Positions 45,649 through 57,148 of a stretch of 64,000 nucleotides of DNA are shown here, one piece after another. The position numbers and the translations under genes are program-made. Origin of the DNA: Rhodocollybia butyracea (lineage: Eukaryota > Basidiomycota > Agaricomycetes > Agaricales > Omphalotaceae); assembly GCA_015501585.1 (NCBI GenBank), contig JADNRY010000270.1:1-64000 (forward strand). Direction: 5' to 3'. The notes beneath the pieces were generated by a model. That model saw nothing but the letters and a program-made list of their open reading frames with translations, did no database searches and was not told the origin of the DNA. Numbering within the stretch: the first letter of the stretch is position 1; the number at the start of each line of letters is the position of its first letter.

Positions 45649-46199
45649 ATGCTCAAAATCAGTGGTTGGGTGATATCTAAAGAAGCAGCTCGTAAATGGA
45701 TGGACCATCATACACTGCTATCTATCTGCTACCGACATGCTTCTGGTTCAGCTTTATTCCCGCTCTATAGATTCCATCGTATTCGCTACCAGAAGAATCC
45801 AACGAACCTGTTCTTCAAAGTTGGGCAGATTGCTGCGCTGAACTACCCGAAGGCGAGATTTTTCATCCTTCTAACTTGACCATTGGATCTATAACCATGC
45901 TGTAGACAACCCCCGACTCATTTGGCACATACACCTGTTTCTTCATAGCGCGAGTAACTCACACCCAGAAGGAGACGTGGGATGATTTTGTGTCAATAGA
46001 TATGCGCCCAAAGGATGAGGAGCTTCTTAAGCAACTTCAGGCTGATGGATTAATAGTTGAAGATTGGGTTACTGTTCCCGACCCATGGGAGCAAGAATGG
46101 CCATTCGCGTTGAGGTATCCTGGTCAGAGATGTCCTCCAGATCCAAGCATACAGCTGCATCTCACAAATGATGCCACAAACACTTTTGCGAACAATTGA
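45649..46199 (+). CDS. Hypothetical spliced gene, divergent from the nuclease-like gene
   Basis: The last exon is well supported: after an acceptor (gtaactcacacccag at 45970) it reads KETWDDFVSIDMRPKDEELL, then DPWEQEWPFALRYPGQRCPP and stops at 46197-46199. Upstream, a stretch near 45785-45890 reads SLPEESNEPVLQSWADCCAE and SNLTIGSITML and ends at a GTAGAC donor. The first exon from ATG 45649 (MLKISGWVISKEAARKW) is less certain because splice phases do not resolve. The 91 bp between this start and the start of the nuclease-like gene is presumably a shared promoter. No family recognised. Confidence 0.45.
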
Positions 46200-46819
46200 A
46201 CTCATTGGGGTTCCTACAGTGAGTGAGTTCCTTCTATTTGTTTCTTTCTTCTATTCAACTTGCTTGACAGAATTAAATGTACCTCCTTTACTTCTTTCAA
46301 TACCAATGTTTATCGTAGTTGTCTACTCTGCATCCAAATTCCACGTTGTTCTTGCTGCCTCGGTTCCACATGATAGACTCGAAAGTTCATACGAAAAGAT
46401 TTTGCGCGTCTGAATCCTATGGTGTGTTTCATGGGTTTCATGGGTCGCCTGACGTTTTCCTTCTCCATATGGTCAGCGATAAGGAAGAGTAAGAGGAGTA
46501 GTGCAAGAGTTGCGTGGAGAAAGAGCAGCGGAAACAGGACAGCGGAAACAGGACAGGAGACCGACCACAGGAAAGCTTGAGTCTGCGCAGAATTTTCTTT
46601 TCATTTACTTATCTTTCCGCTCCGCCTTTCAGCCTATTACTACACTTTTACGACAATCCCTTCGCTTCAAGTCCCACGTTGGCAGGCTCCTGTTTATACA
46701 ATCCCTCAGCCATTTGCACTCACTTGAGGAGATTTAGTCAAGAGTGCTGAGGCGCTTTAGTTCCTCAACAATCTTGTTCCGCGACCTTTATTGGAAAACT
46801 GCGGAGAGGGGTCCTTTCA

Positions 46820-47190
46820 TTGACAAACTCTCTCAGTCGTTCAAAGTACAGTTATATAAACAACATTCCCAGAACGGCTGAAACTTGCACCGTATGTTCT
46901 GGGTGCAATCAAGAGGTTACGTCTCCGATGGTTATCTTGGAAAGTATGGGGCCGGGAAATATGGGCGTGGATGCTGATGTTTGTGCATACTGTGAGAACT
47001 GCACGAGGTAAAATGAGTTAGTTCCCTTCAACATTGGTATGAGGAGAGTGGAGAAGGAGACACGATACTTACAAGATGTATCCAAGACGATAAACAAAAC
47101 ACCAAGGACGTAGATATTTCGGCGACTAAATGTATAGCGATCTATAAACGTCTTCAAAGCAAAGGTAATGCTACAATGTTGGTTGGTACA
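46820..47190 (-). CDS. Partial membrane-protein gene, two exons
   Basis: An exon ending near 47072 reads TFIDRYTFSRRNIYVLGVLF and IVLDTS. A 50-nt intron (GTAAGT...CTAAC...GTGCAG) joins in frame to LTVCTNISIHAHISRPHTFQ and DNHRRRNLLIAPR. RRNIYVLGVLFIVLDTS is probably a membrane helix followed by a basic loop. The 5' part before 47190 was not found, so the gene is a fragment or has further short exons. Confidence 0.35.
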
Positions 47191-47199
47191 TTCTAGGGA

Positions 47200-49690
47200 A
47201 AGGCCCGCCTAAGTTGTTGAGTGAGCGCAAGTGTACAAGTTGTACCCAATGGTCACGCATTCATCTTGTTCCCGTGTCTCGTCATGCACACTAGAGGTAT
47301 ACTGGGACTACACTCCAGGAACACTCATACTCTAGATGGGCAAACGAGTATCCAGAGGAGATTTGAAGATGTCCTGAAAGGCGGATAGCATGACTAGGAA
47401 GAGAGGACATACGTCAAGATCACCAGGCAACACGAAGGCCAGTAGAAAACATATTTGATCTGCCGCGTATGCGTCGCACATGCAGTGAGTGTAGATTTTA
47501 GATTTGTTGGATCACGGCACTTTGGCTGGGTGAGGGATCAGCTTAACACGTATTCTCAGGCAACACCGTAGTTGCTACCGCCAGCGTCGTAAGGGGAGTA
47601 ACTGCCGACGAGACAACATGAGCGAAATCGGAGAGAGTTGTCTCACCGAACACGGTGATTTTCTCAGCAGGAAAAGGGTCTGCAAAAAGGTCAGAGCATA
47701 ATAGGCGAGTGTTACTGGACGGAGAACGCACTATCGATGTTTTGGTGAATTACATATCGAGTCGAACAAAGTTAACGCTTCCCTGACCCTCTGTGATACG
47801 GGTAGTCATGACACGCGCACATGACAGCGCTGCCTTGTGATCGATAGAGCTGAATTAGTATACAGTCGATTCATTGGGCTGAAATTTTTGAAAGCGACAA
47901 ACGGTCTAGTTAAGACCAGGTCCAGAGCAAGAGCATAGCGTTTACGACATTGCGGGAGAGCGGGAGATCAAGAACAGATGTCGATGAGGAATTCAATATT
48001 CAAGGCTAGAGCTGGTACGGACTGGATAGTGTTCAAAAGATAGAATCCTCGTATTCTTGGTTATTGAATCCACCACGGCAGATAAGCTTGGGAACTGTTG
48101 ACTGTATATCGAAAAAAAAAAATCGAGAAACAAATCCTAAAACACAACCCAAGTAAACCCACCTAGCCAGTTATTGAGCAGCTCCTACCAAACGCATTCT
48201 GATCTCATTCCTAGCCATTAAACAGTCACGTCCCTCTTCAAAGTCCGAAGGTCACCGGTCAATATTTCAATACTCAATATTCAATCCTGGGCTGAACAAG
48301 AAAAAGCGACGTCGACAAGAACTGTTCTTCCATCTCGTTCATCGTGCATCTAAACTCAGCAGAAGTGATTGCAATCTACCCAGTCGGAGATTCGGCGGTT
48401 GAGATGTTAATAGCCCGACAGATTTACCGATCGGATCAGTCGAGGAAGTGGAGACATTGTGGTTCAAAGACAACATACGGGATCTAAGTGCCCGTCTATC
48501 ATCGGCGCTTTTTTTCCCTCAAGACTTTCCTCAAGATGTGCTGCACGAACTTTAAACTCCGAGCCATCTCAGTGCATACACCTCCGCGAACAACTTTTAG
48601 CAACGAGTACTCCAGGATGAGGCCAAAGTCATTTGAGCTAGTACTTGGTTTTATGCGCCCACTGATAAAGGTCGTACTCACAATTGTATTTTGTCTGTGA
48701 TCCGCCACTTTATGAGCTTGAGGACAGCTAGTACTATATAGAGTCTCTTATCTGTCCATGTAAGCATTTCGCATCTCAAATCTAAGTGGACTGACATTGC
48801 ATAATTTTATCTAGTCAAGAAATACAAATGCTCGCGGACTCCTGTCCTTTCTAGCCATTCCAGTCGTTCCTAGTTAAATACAGAGCTAGGGAGTGCATGC
48901 CCGTCAACTAGGATTGTTTACCTTCCGCAGAACCCCGAATAAAAAATGTTCTAAATTGAAACGTTGTCATAGAGTAGGTTTTTTCTTTCTTTTTTCTACT
49001 TCCTCAAGTACTTCCTTCCCTTCCTTTGTTCCGTGGAAGCCTTCAGATGCTCCGCTAAAACTTGCCTAGGCTCGAGTACTGAGACGCCTCTCCTGATGTA
49101 GTCTCTTGAAAAAAGCAGATCTCGCCGTAATACAATGGTCACTGGTGCTTGTAAACATTTGAGGAACCCCTGTACTATCGTCAACCCGCTGGGAGCTTAT
49201 TGTCTTGTGCAGTGGCCGAGTTCTTACAGCAACGGCTCTCTGCTCATTCCAACTCCACAATCCTGTGGCTTCTGTATATTTGAGGCTGTATTTCTTTCTC
49301 AAGCCAGCCTTTTATCTACAAATTCGAACATCTTTCTTGCTCTCTCCGGAATTCAAAAAGCTGGCCTCTTCCCTTTCTTTAGGGGTTAGGCCAGGGGAAC
49401 TAGCTTTGAGGTGGTGAATCTAAGTCACTTCAACAACTGTGCATACAATCAAGCCGCTCTTGCCCAATTGTTCAGACGATTATACTGTACCTGGCGATTA
49501 AGCGCCCGTCACATGATGGCCACATGATCGCATGGCTTATTGATCTTTTCTTGCTCCACACACTTGATTGACCGGCAAGACTTCCGCTGTTCGCTGAAAA
49601 CCTGTAATAAGTCTTTGCACGTTCCTTTTCTTTGCTGTATTTAATTGCTATATGCCATTACTTCCCTCTCATAAAGCACTTTCGTGCATA
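47200..49690. other. No gene recognised
   Basis: Only short frames occur. Possible exceptions are 48488-48700 and its antisense, which are too similar in quality to choose between. A run of nine A lies at 48113, followed near 48260 by the AT-rich words caatatttcaatactcaata. No transposon ends or repeats shared with the rest of the window were found. Confidence 0.35.
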
Positions 49691-50110
49691 ATGATTCTCA
49701 AAGCAACGGTGCCACCCAGCCCTTTCGTAATTCACAATTCCGATAGGCTACCTAGTACGTCTTCTTGCAAAGGCCTGAAGGCTGTTCCTAATTCTTCTTC
49801 CTAGGATGATCTAGCTTCCTACTTGCAGTGATCCGCTTGGCTCTTCGAGTATAAGCCCTGCCGCCGGACATTCTCCTTGCGGGTCTGGGGACCCGACTAT
49901 AGCGCTTCTGCTGCGACTTGCAGCATATCCTTCCTCTTGGTCAAGTTCTACCCTCCCAATCTGATCTTTGTGAGTACCATTGCTGGTTTTCCCCATCCAT
50001 ACAACGTGGAACCGGATGTATAGCAAAGCCAGGCCCTCGCTCATCCCCATGGGTGTAGCCTTGGTTGCGCTTGACTTCTTGTTTCTTGTTCGAGCGCTGG
50101 GGTTATCATT
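49690..50110 (+). pseudogene. TET/JBP-like dioxygenase fragment (middle)
   Basis: The segment is similar to 31795-32110 along its length. Near 50020 it reads SLIPMGVALVALDFLFLVRA, matching the KGVVLVAFDFCFL exon of copy 1. Its continuation after 50110 has diverged; no counterpart of the DRLGR exon was found. Stops interrupt the frame at 49795 and elsewhere. It precedes the family A tandem array, just as the 31.8-32.4 kb fragment precedes copies A3 and A4. Confidence 0.5.
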
Positions 50111-50799
50111 ACAGCTTTTTTCTGGAAGCTGATAGTCTTTTTTTCAGGCGTAGTACCTCCAGTCTTTCCATCTAGCCGTGCTCCTTCATTCCAACTTCAT
50201 CCCCCCGCGCTCCACCTGCTCCACTCTCCTCCACCTCCGGCCCTTTCCATCTACGCCTCGTTCCTCATCGGCCTCACCTTGAATCACCTCGTTCACTACA
50301 AGTCGACGCTATCACTCGTGATATGCGTATTGGCGACTCAGCTCTACGGATAGGCCTGCTTCCCAGATCGTACCGGTAGCAACGCTCTTCCAAATGGCAG
50401 CAGAGTCAATAACAATCCCAATTCCTTGAAATTGGCTTTTAAAAGCAAAATTGTCAGTCGCGCTCCTGCAGAACGTGGGTCGACACGAGGTCGAGTGGCA
50501 CATTATCAGCTCTAGGTGCACCGGCTTCCGCTGCACCAAAATTCTTCATCTGCGGCGCGAAGTCGTCTTCTGGCACTTTTCTCAGTCACATCTGTCTAGC
50601 ACCCGCCAGTCAAGAGTGATGCCCATACCAACTGAAGGGCGGAGACCTGCTGCAGCTGGGTGTGGATATCAGGGTGGGAGCGAGGATATCTACAAGAGCG
50701 TTAAGATATGTATAGAGCTAAGTTGCGAGTGGGAGGGTGAACAAGTTCAAGTGAGTACATTGTTTTCGTTTACACCTTTTATTACTGACGCCGGTTTTG

Positions 50800-51730
50800 A
50801 CTAGTACCAATGCCACCAAGAACGTCAAGCCGCTCGCTCTCTCCTCCGGGAAGTGTTACCACTTTGGTGAATGTTAGAAGACGGAGGCCCCCAAACGTGA
50901 GTTTCGCGTTTACCTTTTTCTTCTTGAGTTCTCTTTTTACTCTTCTCTTCGCAGTCTTCAAATGCAATACGCCGGATGCGTATCTTCAAGGCATGGCAGT
51001 TGTTGCTACTCCACCCTTATTGAAATCTGTCTGACATTCGTCGAAGGATGGTCATACTTCCGCAATTGAGCCTTCGTCACTGGGTTATTCAACGACTCTG
51101 CTCCAACTGCACCAGCTAGCATCAGATACCAGGCGGCGACAGGAACAGCAGAACAACACCTTTGACTGGGAGGTACGCGCGATGGGTTTGGGTAGAGGAA
51201 ATGTTTTTGGCGAGCTTGCATTCGTGGTAGATGTCGGAAGGAAGGAAGGAAAGATCGGAAAGAGGAACGATAGAGACGCCAGAGGAAGAGTAATAAGACA
51301 AAGGCAGAGTCGGGAACGATATCAAAAACTTCCACGGAGGGCATTACGGAGAAGGTTTTGGGAGCGATCGACGTGAAGCGGGTGAGAGGAATGAAGACGC
51401 TGGGAAACCCCGTACATCCAATCCGACGTTCGCATTTCTTTTCTAATTCAATCTTCCAGATTCCGCATCGCCCTCTCTCATACTCGGTATATCATTGACT
51501 TTGTCGAAAATGCCCTATCTTTGTCAGGGACGGAATAATCGATGTTACGGATAGGCAGAGACCAACCCTGGCCTCTCTTTCTTGCTTAAGGTTCGGAGAT
51601 TATTGCTAAGCGCGCAGAGCATCTTGCTGTCTCTTCGCCTTCGTTTATCGTCAAAGGCACGACGGTGTGGATAGTGAAAGAAAAGGAGTTTTGCTAGCAA
51701 CGAAGGTACGCCAGAATCAACTATTCTGTT
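50800..51730 (+). pseudogene. Family A copy A5 (tandem array unit 1)
   Basis: The exon before the intron reads RTSSRSLSPPGSVTTLVNVR, the donor GTGAGT is at 50897, the large exon follows with several frame changes, and the last intron begins near 51411 (GTACATCC, donor weakened from GTACGTCC). After it, RIALSHTRYIIDFVENALSL (51455-51520) and VKGTTVWIVKEKEF (51645-51690) extend the copy further than elsewhere. The last piece also survives in copy A1. Confidence 0.5.
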
Positions 51731-51869
51731 TAATTAAACTGATTTTCCTTGTTTTAGAGTTTCGCCAACGCTGAGAGCACACAACTGAGCCGCCGTTGAG
51801 GGCGAAAATCTATAAAGGCGATACTTCTCAGGAGGCGTTGTAGATGTTTCCTGTATCACATGTGGGTAA

Positions 51870-52865
51870 AAAAAAAACCCTCCCCGTAAAAGGAAATGCG
51901 GGTAACCAGAAAGATCGACGTTCATACGTCGAGGGATGTCGAAAAGTATTTCCACCTCGGTGTACATCAATAGCCACAAGGAACGTGAGTTCCGCACCTA
52001 CCTTTTTCTTCTTGAGCTGTTCTCTTATTCTCCCCTTTTGCAGTGTTCAAATGTCAATGCCCCCAAGGCGACAAAAATGTGTCTATTTGTTCTTGAATAC
52101 ATGACGATCGCTACCACTCCGCTTAGCCCTGCACGATACTCGTCAAGGATGGCGATGTTCTCGCCCTTCGTCCCTGGTTTAATCATTAACGACCGCTTAC
52201 TTTTCTCCACTCAACAAACATCACATGCGGGGACCTAAACGACGAGAATAATGCCTTTCATCGGGACGTAGGCGTGATGGGCCATGGGCGAAGATGGCTA
52301 ACTTCTGTTGGTATATGTTGGAAAAGGGAGGCGATAGACGATAGAAACGTCGTATGCTTTGAGCAGTGCGAGACGGGGAGTGACGGAAACCGACAGATCC
52401 GTAGCACTACCACGCTACGCAGACCTGGACGTGAGTTGGATGGAAACAAAGACGCTGGGGAACATAGTACGTCCAACCCACTGTGCAATGTTTGTATTAT
52501 TCACTAATTTGATCATCCAGGTTTCGCATCAACCTCTTACTTCATACTCGATATATCAATGACTTTGTTCTTGAGAGTAGCCGCCACACCGCCGTGCCTT
52601 TCACCTTGAGCAAAGAGGAAGATACATACTGCTCGAAGCTCTGCGTATGCAGAAATCGTCTCCGAGCTTCAAAATCTGGGAGAGGCTAGCCCCCCGCGTC
52701 GCATTAGTGTCTGCCCCCGTAACAATGAACACAGAATATTCAGGTCCCGACAGAGATAGCGGGTTTTCCTCAACCTTTAGTGAAGGATATTGGGGTACAG
52801 ACATTGAAAATGAGGAAGCTTTTCTAGTAACGAAGCCAAATTTGTCTATCATGTTCATTTGAGTT
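51870..52865 (+). pseudogene. Family A copy A6 (tandem array unit 2)
   Basis: The donor of the conserved intron is at 51985, 1,088 bp after that of copy A5. The exon before it reads KIDVHTSRDVEKYFHLGVH. The large exon is shortened. Downstream exons include SPSFKIWERLAPRVALVSAP (52650) and SSTFSEGYWGTDIENEEAFL (52780-52860), which has no counterpart in the other copies and may be the best surviving 3' coding sequence of the family. Confidence 0.5.
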
Positions 52866-52899
52866 GATTTTGTTCATCCTAGAGTCACGCCAAAGTTGA

Positions 52900-53530
52900 G
52901 CTGTACATCTATTCCATCGAGGGATGCGGAAAGTTTTCCCGCCTTGGTGGACATTAAAGAAAAGATACAGAAAACGTGAGTTCTGCGCTTACCTTTGTCT
53001 TCTTGAAGTATCTTCTCACTCTCCTTCTCACTCTCCTCTTTGTAGTATCTCTCTCCGATATTCGTCAAATCATCTCCACGTTTGGGAATCCCAGCGTTCG
53101 TAATTGGGTTAATCATCGATTCTGCACTTTTGGTGAGCGTTATCGCCTTCAAGCGTACCACTAAGCATTTCAAGCATTCCTCACATATTAGGCGGCGAAC
53201 CAAACGACGAGAACAACATCTTCAATCAGGATGTCCATGCAATTAATGTATTTAGGCAGTGATAAAAATTGACGAGCTTCCGTTGGCGGTAGATATTGGA
53301 AATGGAGACGTCAGATACTTTGAGCACCGGAGGGAGGGTGACAGAAACCAAGGCAGATTCCGGGATGATATGGAAAATTCCCGCATACTACGGAGAAGGT
53401 TTTCGGGAGCGATTGAAGCTTTGAATAGGAAAGTTCTACGCTTGCCTTTTTTTCTTTGGCTGTCTTCTTACTTCTTACTCTCATCTTCACAGCGCTCTGA
53501 ATGTAATACCCCTAATGAAACATGCCTCTA
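52900..53530 (+). pseudogene. Family A copy A7 (tandem array unit 3)
   Basis: The exon before the intron reads LSCTSIPSRDAESFPALVDI, with the donor at 52976, 991 bp after copy A6. The intron is lengthened by an internal duplication (tcttctcactctccttctca). The large exon is mostly present but broken. Past 53410 the sequence jumps to a second copy of the intron-like segment (ctacgcttgcctttttttct at 53436), so part of an eighth unit may be fused here. Confidence 0.45.
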
Positions 53531-53539
53531 GGGTTAAGA

Positions 53540-53800
53540 TGTAAGGATAGGTTGACCACTCGTGAGTTGAAAAGGTTTTCGTTCTTTGTCGCAATTCTAC
53601 TACTATTCGATAGATTGGCTCGTATCACAGGCAGGAATAGAGATGGAAGGATAGGTTTACTACTCGTGAGTTGAAAAGTTTTCGTACCTTGTCACAATTC
53701 TTACCTTTGTTTCTTAAGAGCTTCGTATGCTTCGTACAACTTTGTCGAGTTTGCACCTATAATTACTATTAATAATTGGTCTCGGTATTGACAAGCGTAC
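53540..53800 (+). repeat. Tandem ~90-bp duplication, shared with 35.3 kb
   Basis: Two direct copies begin ggataggttgaccactcgtg (53547) and ggataggtttactactcgtg (53650), each followed by agttgaaaag and a tcgcaattct-like word. The second continues into cgtacaactttgtcgagttt, also present at 35446. It lies right after the family A array, as it does at 35.3 kb. Confidence 0.6.
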
Positions 53801-53957
53801 TATCTCCTACGCAATCACTTTGAGAGGTCTTATCTATGAACTTGTTGCTCTCGCTCCAGAGAAGAATCTGCCCACACTATTTCTTACAACCATCTGACAA
53901 CTTTGTGGATCGCCCGTATGTTCCTTTCCTCTGTGACTCGACGATCCGATTTTACCT

Positions 53958-54791
53958 ATGGATTATCTTGAATTTTTTCCATACCATGAGCTGCTAGCTG
54001 CCTTCTGCCGTCTTCATCCTAGGCAGTGTGGAGGTGCCATGCAGATAGTCCGACTTGTGGTCAAGAATGTTGGTTTGCAGGTCGCAGATGCGATATATTA
54101 CATGATGACCGAAAGGCTGTTGGAAAGGCTAAAGGGGCAAGGGCATTGGCAAAGACAATTTCCAGATAATTCTTCAGAAGGACCATCATACGTGCACTAA
54201 CCAATATTCCATTAACATGCAGTGTTCAGCGAACAAAGATTTACCCACGATCTCCGGTCACAGGGAGAAGAACAAAAGGTTCCAAGCTGTCGCAAGAACG
54301 TCACTGTCTCCGAGAACCAGATTTTTCATGCTTAACCTACTTTGGGCATCTGCAGAAATAGGTTTTGGATTCAATCCGAGAATTCCCTCAAACAAACACG
54401 ACCGCGAATGAAATGGGCGGCGCAATACAGCAAATACTGGCCTTTCGAACTGCTTGTAGGTCTCACGGAAGGCGACATGAGGAATTTCAAGAATGAATGG
54501 ACAGACACGGACATGAGCCGTATTCGTTACACTCAAAAATCATCTTCATCCTTTCCCTCTCGTATCGCCCACGTAAATACATTTTCTCTCGCTTCTTCAC
54601 CTTCAAAATTGTTTCCAAGGCAAGTTCGTTTCCGCAGCTGGACGAATCGAGGTGATTATGAGAAAAAATTCCTAATGGCGTTCGGACAGAGAAGATGGGG
54701 CGCGCAGATCCAAGCGCAGACAGGGATGTTCACTGCTAGGGTATGTCGTGTATTCGTCCATTGGTTGAGGAACAGGATTATAACTAGTTAG
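53958..54791 (+). other. Two unassigned open frames
   Basis: 53958-54200 starts MDYLEFFPYHELLAAFCRLH and continues QIVRLVVKNVGLQVADAIYY; 54342-54791 contains MKWAAQYSKYWPFELLVGLT and FNRGDYEKKFLMAF-like sequence. Both are protein-like and could be exons of one gene, with about 140 bp between them, but no splice pair was confirmed. Neither matches other parts of the window. 54800-55370 after them has no gene; it holds A/G-rich words such as aagtgagcg repeated twice near 55112. Confidence 0.25.
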
Positions 54792-55372
54792 AACCAGCCG
54801 AACCAGCAATCTACGCTCGTTTTCGATGCACCTGCTCCCCACCATAGCCATGTGGGATGTTGTTACCTGAACCAGCAAATAGCGTTAGAGAAGAGGGGAT
54901 TTTCTGGGGCAGTAAACTAATGGGAATGGAGGAGTCGACACCGTTGAGTAGAGGGGTAGAAAACGCATGCGGAACATGCGGAGGCAGGTTCTAGGAAAGT
55001 CATCCGTCGTACAGGAAAGCGATAAGGAACGTTAAGAGAGCAAAGCATCTAAGCGAACAGAAGAAGTACGGTAAAGCGATTGCAGAATTTCATAGGTCAT
55101 TAAACGTGCAAAGTGAGCGAAGCGCAAAGTGAGCGCGGAGCCAATCAATGCAGCATACGAAGGTCAGAACTAATGCGCGCCGGAAGCCTGTCGTCGAGAG
55201 CAACGACAGGCAACACTAGGACACACAGCGTAAACACGAGTCTATATTGCGGGACGATGAGGTATGAGCGAGATGAGAGTAAACAAGTGATCTGTACGTA
55301 TTTATATATATATTGGTGCTCGTTGGAAGGACGCTAACGAGATACACAAGTACATAATAAGAATGAGAATCG

Positions 55373-57148
55373 TTACTCTTTTGCTGTGGCTAACCGAGCG
55401 GGCCTAGCTGGAGTCCAGCTTGCATTAGGACCAATCGCTATCTGATTGTCTCGTTTCACAGCTATAGTACTCTGACGATCCCTCATCCACCGAGATGCAG
55501 CGCGAATCAAACGCCTGACTAAGTACGGTCGCGCTGAAGCAACGATGTGAGGTTCAGGCGAAGAAATAGGCTCAGACGGAGAGATAGGCAAGTCAGCCAA
55601 AGGACCGGAAGAAACTGACAAGGGAGGGGGGTTGGACGCGCTATCGAGTACCGACTGCGTTATCGGCTTAGTAGCATCAGCAAAGAGTGACATTGGAGCA
55701 TGCGAAGGAGGGTCGTGAGGTGTGAGACTAGAAAGTGAAAGAGCAGCCAAGTATTCTTCGCGGACTTCGGATGCAGCTGTAGGCCGCACATTGGTCCGGT
55801 TTTTGGTTTGCGAGTGAATACTTGGAGCAGGCGTGGGAGTGCTCGGTGGGTCTGGGTGGGATCGACGTGAATGGCGTGAATAGTGAGAAGAATCATTGAC
55901 GGATCCTCGCCGATGTGAGCTCGAGCCACCAGTCTGATGAAGTGGTTTGGATGGTTTTTGATCCATGAAGGCACGGGCTAGAAAGCATCGTCTATCAAAA
56001 GCCACTACAAAGTCCATAAAGGCCCTGGTATGGTCATTAATTTCCGGTGGCAGAACGTTTAGTATAACTTTGTCATCTCCTATTCCCAAGAGTGCGCGTT
56101 CCAACGATTCTTTAATTGCAGCCATATCCTGGTAACTGCGTGCGCGAAAGACATGCTCGAAATCAAACTTCATGGGAGACGTGGTGCTTTCAAGAACCCT
56201 CAGCGCATGGAAAGCTAGTGCGAAAGGAGTAACGTGAGTTCGAATGGGAGGAAAGTTGGCGTACGGTCGGGTAAAAAGGGCTTGACCTCCGTTATTCAAC
56301 GGGGGCTGATCGGTGAAGTGAGGAGAGCAGAGTAAAGTGCATTCATATATGGTACCGTCTTTCTAAGATAGAAGTGAGCAACATTTGAAGAACAATCATT
56401 GTAAACTTAAGCGCACCAAGGCAGTAAACTCACTCAGAGACCCTTTACGAAGTTGAGACCACTCAGATTCTCTTTCTATGTCCACGAGGGGTCGTTGTAG
56501 ATATTGTGTTAGGATTTTCAAGATATCTTTGTTGACTAGCAGGATTGCTCGATGCATATCCACCAGTGAATGGACATCCGAACGTACTAAAAAAAAGATG
56601 AGAGCAGCTTCGACGTGTTGTAAAAAAGATCGTACAGGGCATGAAGAACAAGCGAGAATGGATACACATCTCTTTCAGGCTCATGGCCAAAACCCGGCTG
56701 GTCAACTTGACCTAGGAAAGCATGAGACCGAGAACTTGAGCCATTTTGAGATATCGCGGCTTACTGCGTTGGGAGGTGCTGACTGTGGGAGCATTATATG
56801 GGCCATTTGGTTCATTCTATTTGGGGCGATTGGATTTAAGGTCACAGCACAGTGGTACAAGTTTGCAATCTTCAGCCAAGCAGCAAGCCACTTTTTGGCG
56901 GTTGGAAAGGTTGTTGCAGGTCGGGTCCCCGTAGAATGTGGAGTACTATAGTTAGTGAAGGCTGAGGCGATGTCTTCTATAAGACTTTGGTCTTCGTCAC
57001 TTTGGTCGTTGTCGCCATCATCATCGATGTATTCAACGTCGGCAAAGAGATGCTTTATGTCGTCGTTGTTTAGAGGAGAGACTTGGTCAAAGACAGAGTG
57101 GTTGAGCGTAAGCTCAGATAATTGGGACAGCAGAACATCGTTGGACAT
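55373..57148 (-). CDS. HNH-like protein, four exons, 539 aa, intact paralog
   Basis: Exons 57148-56765, 56711-56636, 56586-56417 and 56362-55373 join with consistent phases (0, 1, 0) across introns of 53, 49 and 54 nt and leave one uninterrupted reading frame. The first exon is acidic (EYIDDDGDNDQSDEDQ), then gives YHCAVTLNPIAPNRMNQMAH. The next exons give IHSRLFFMP and RSDVHSLVDMHRAILLVNKD, and the last KDGTIYECTLLCSPHF and FTRPYANFPPIRTHVTPFAL, followed by a long Ser/Pro/His-rich tail. CAVT...MAHI...HSRLF...VHSLVD follows the order of fungal HNH_2-type nucleases (C..T, AHI.P, SR.N, LH..FD), but the central Asn appears as Phe, so catalysis is doubtful. The paralog at 14.2-15.7 kb is broken. 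Confidence 0.6.

Noticed and set aside
56478..56951. 157-residue plus-strand ORF
   Set aside because: It is antisense to exons 1-3 of the intact HNH-like gene, whose splice phases are all consistent.
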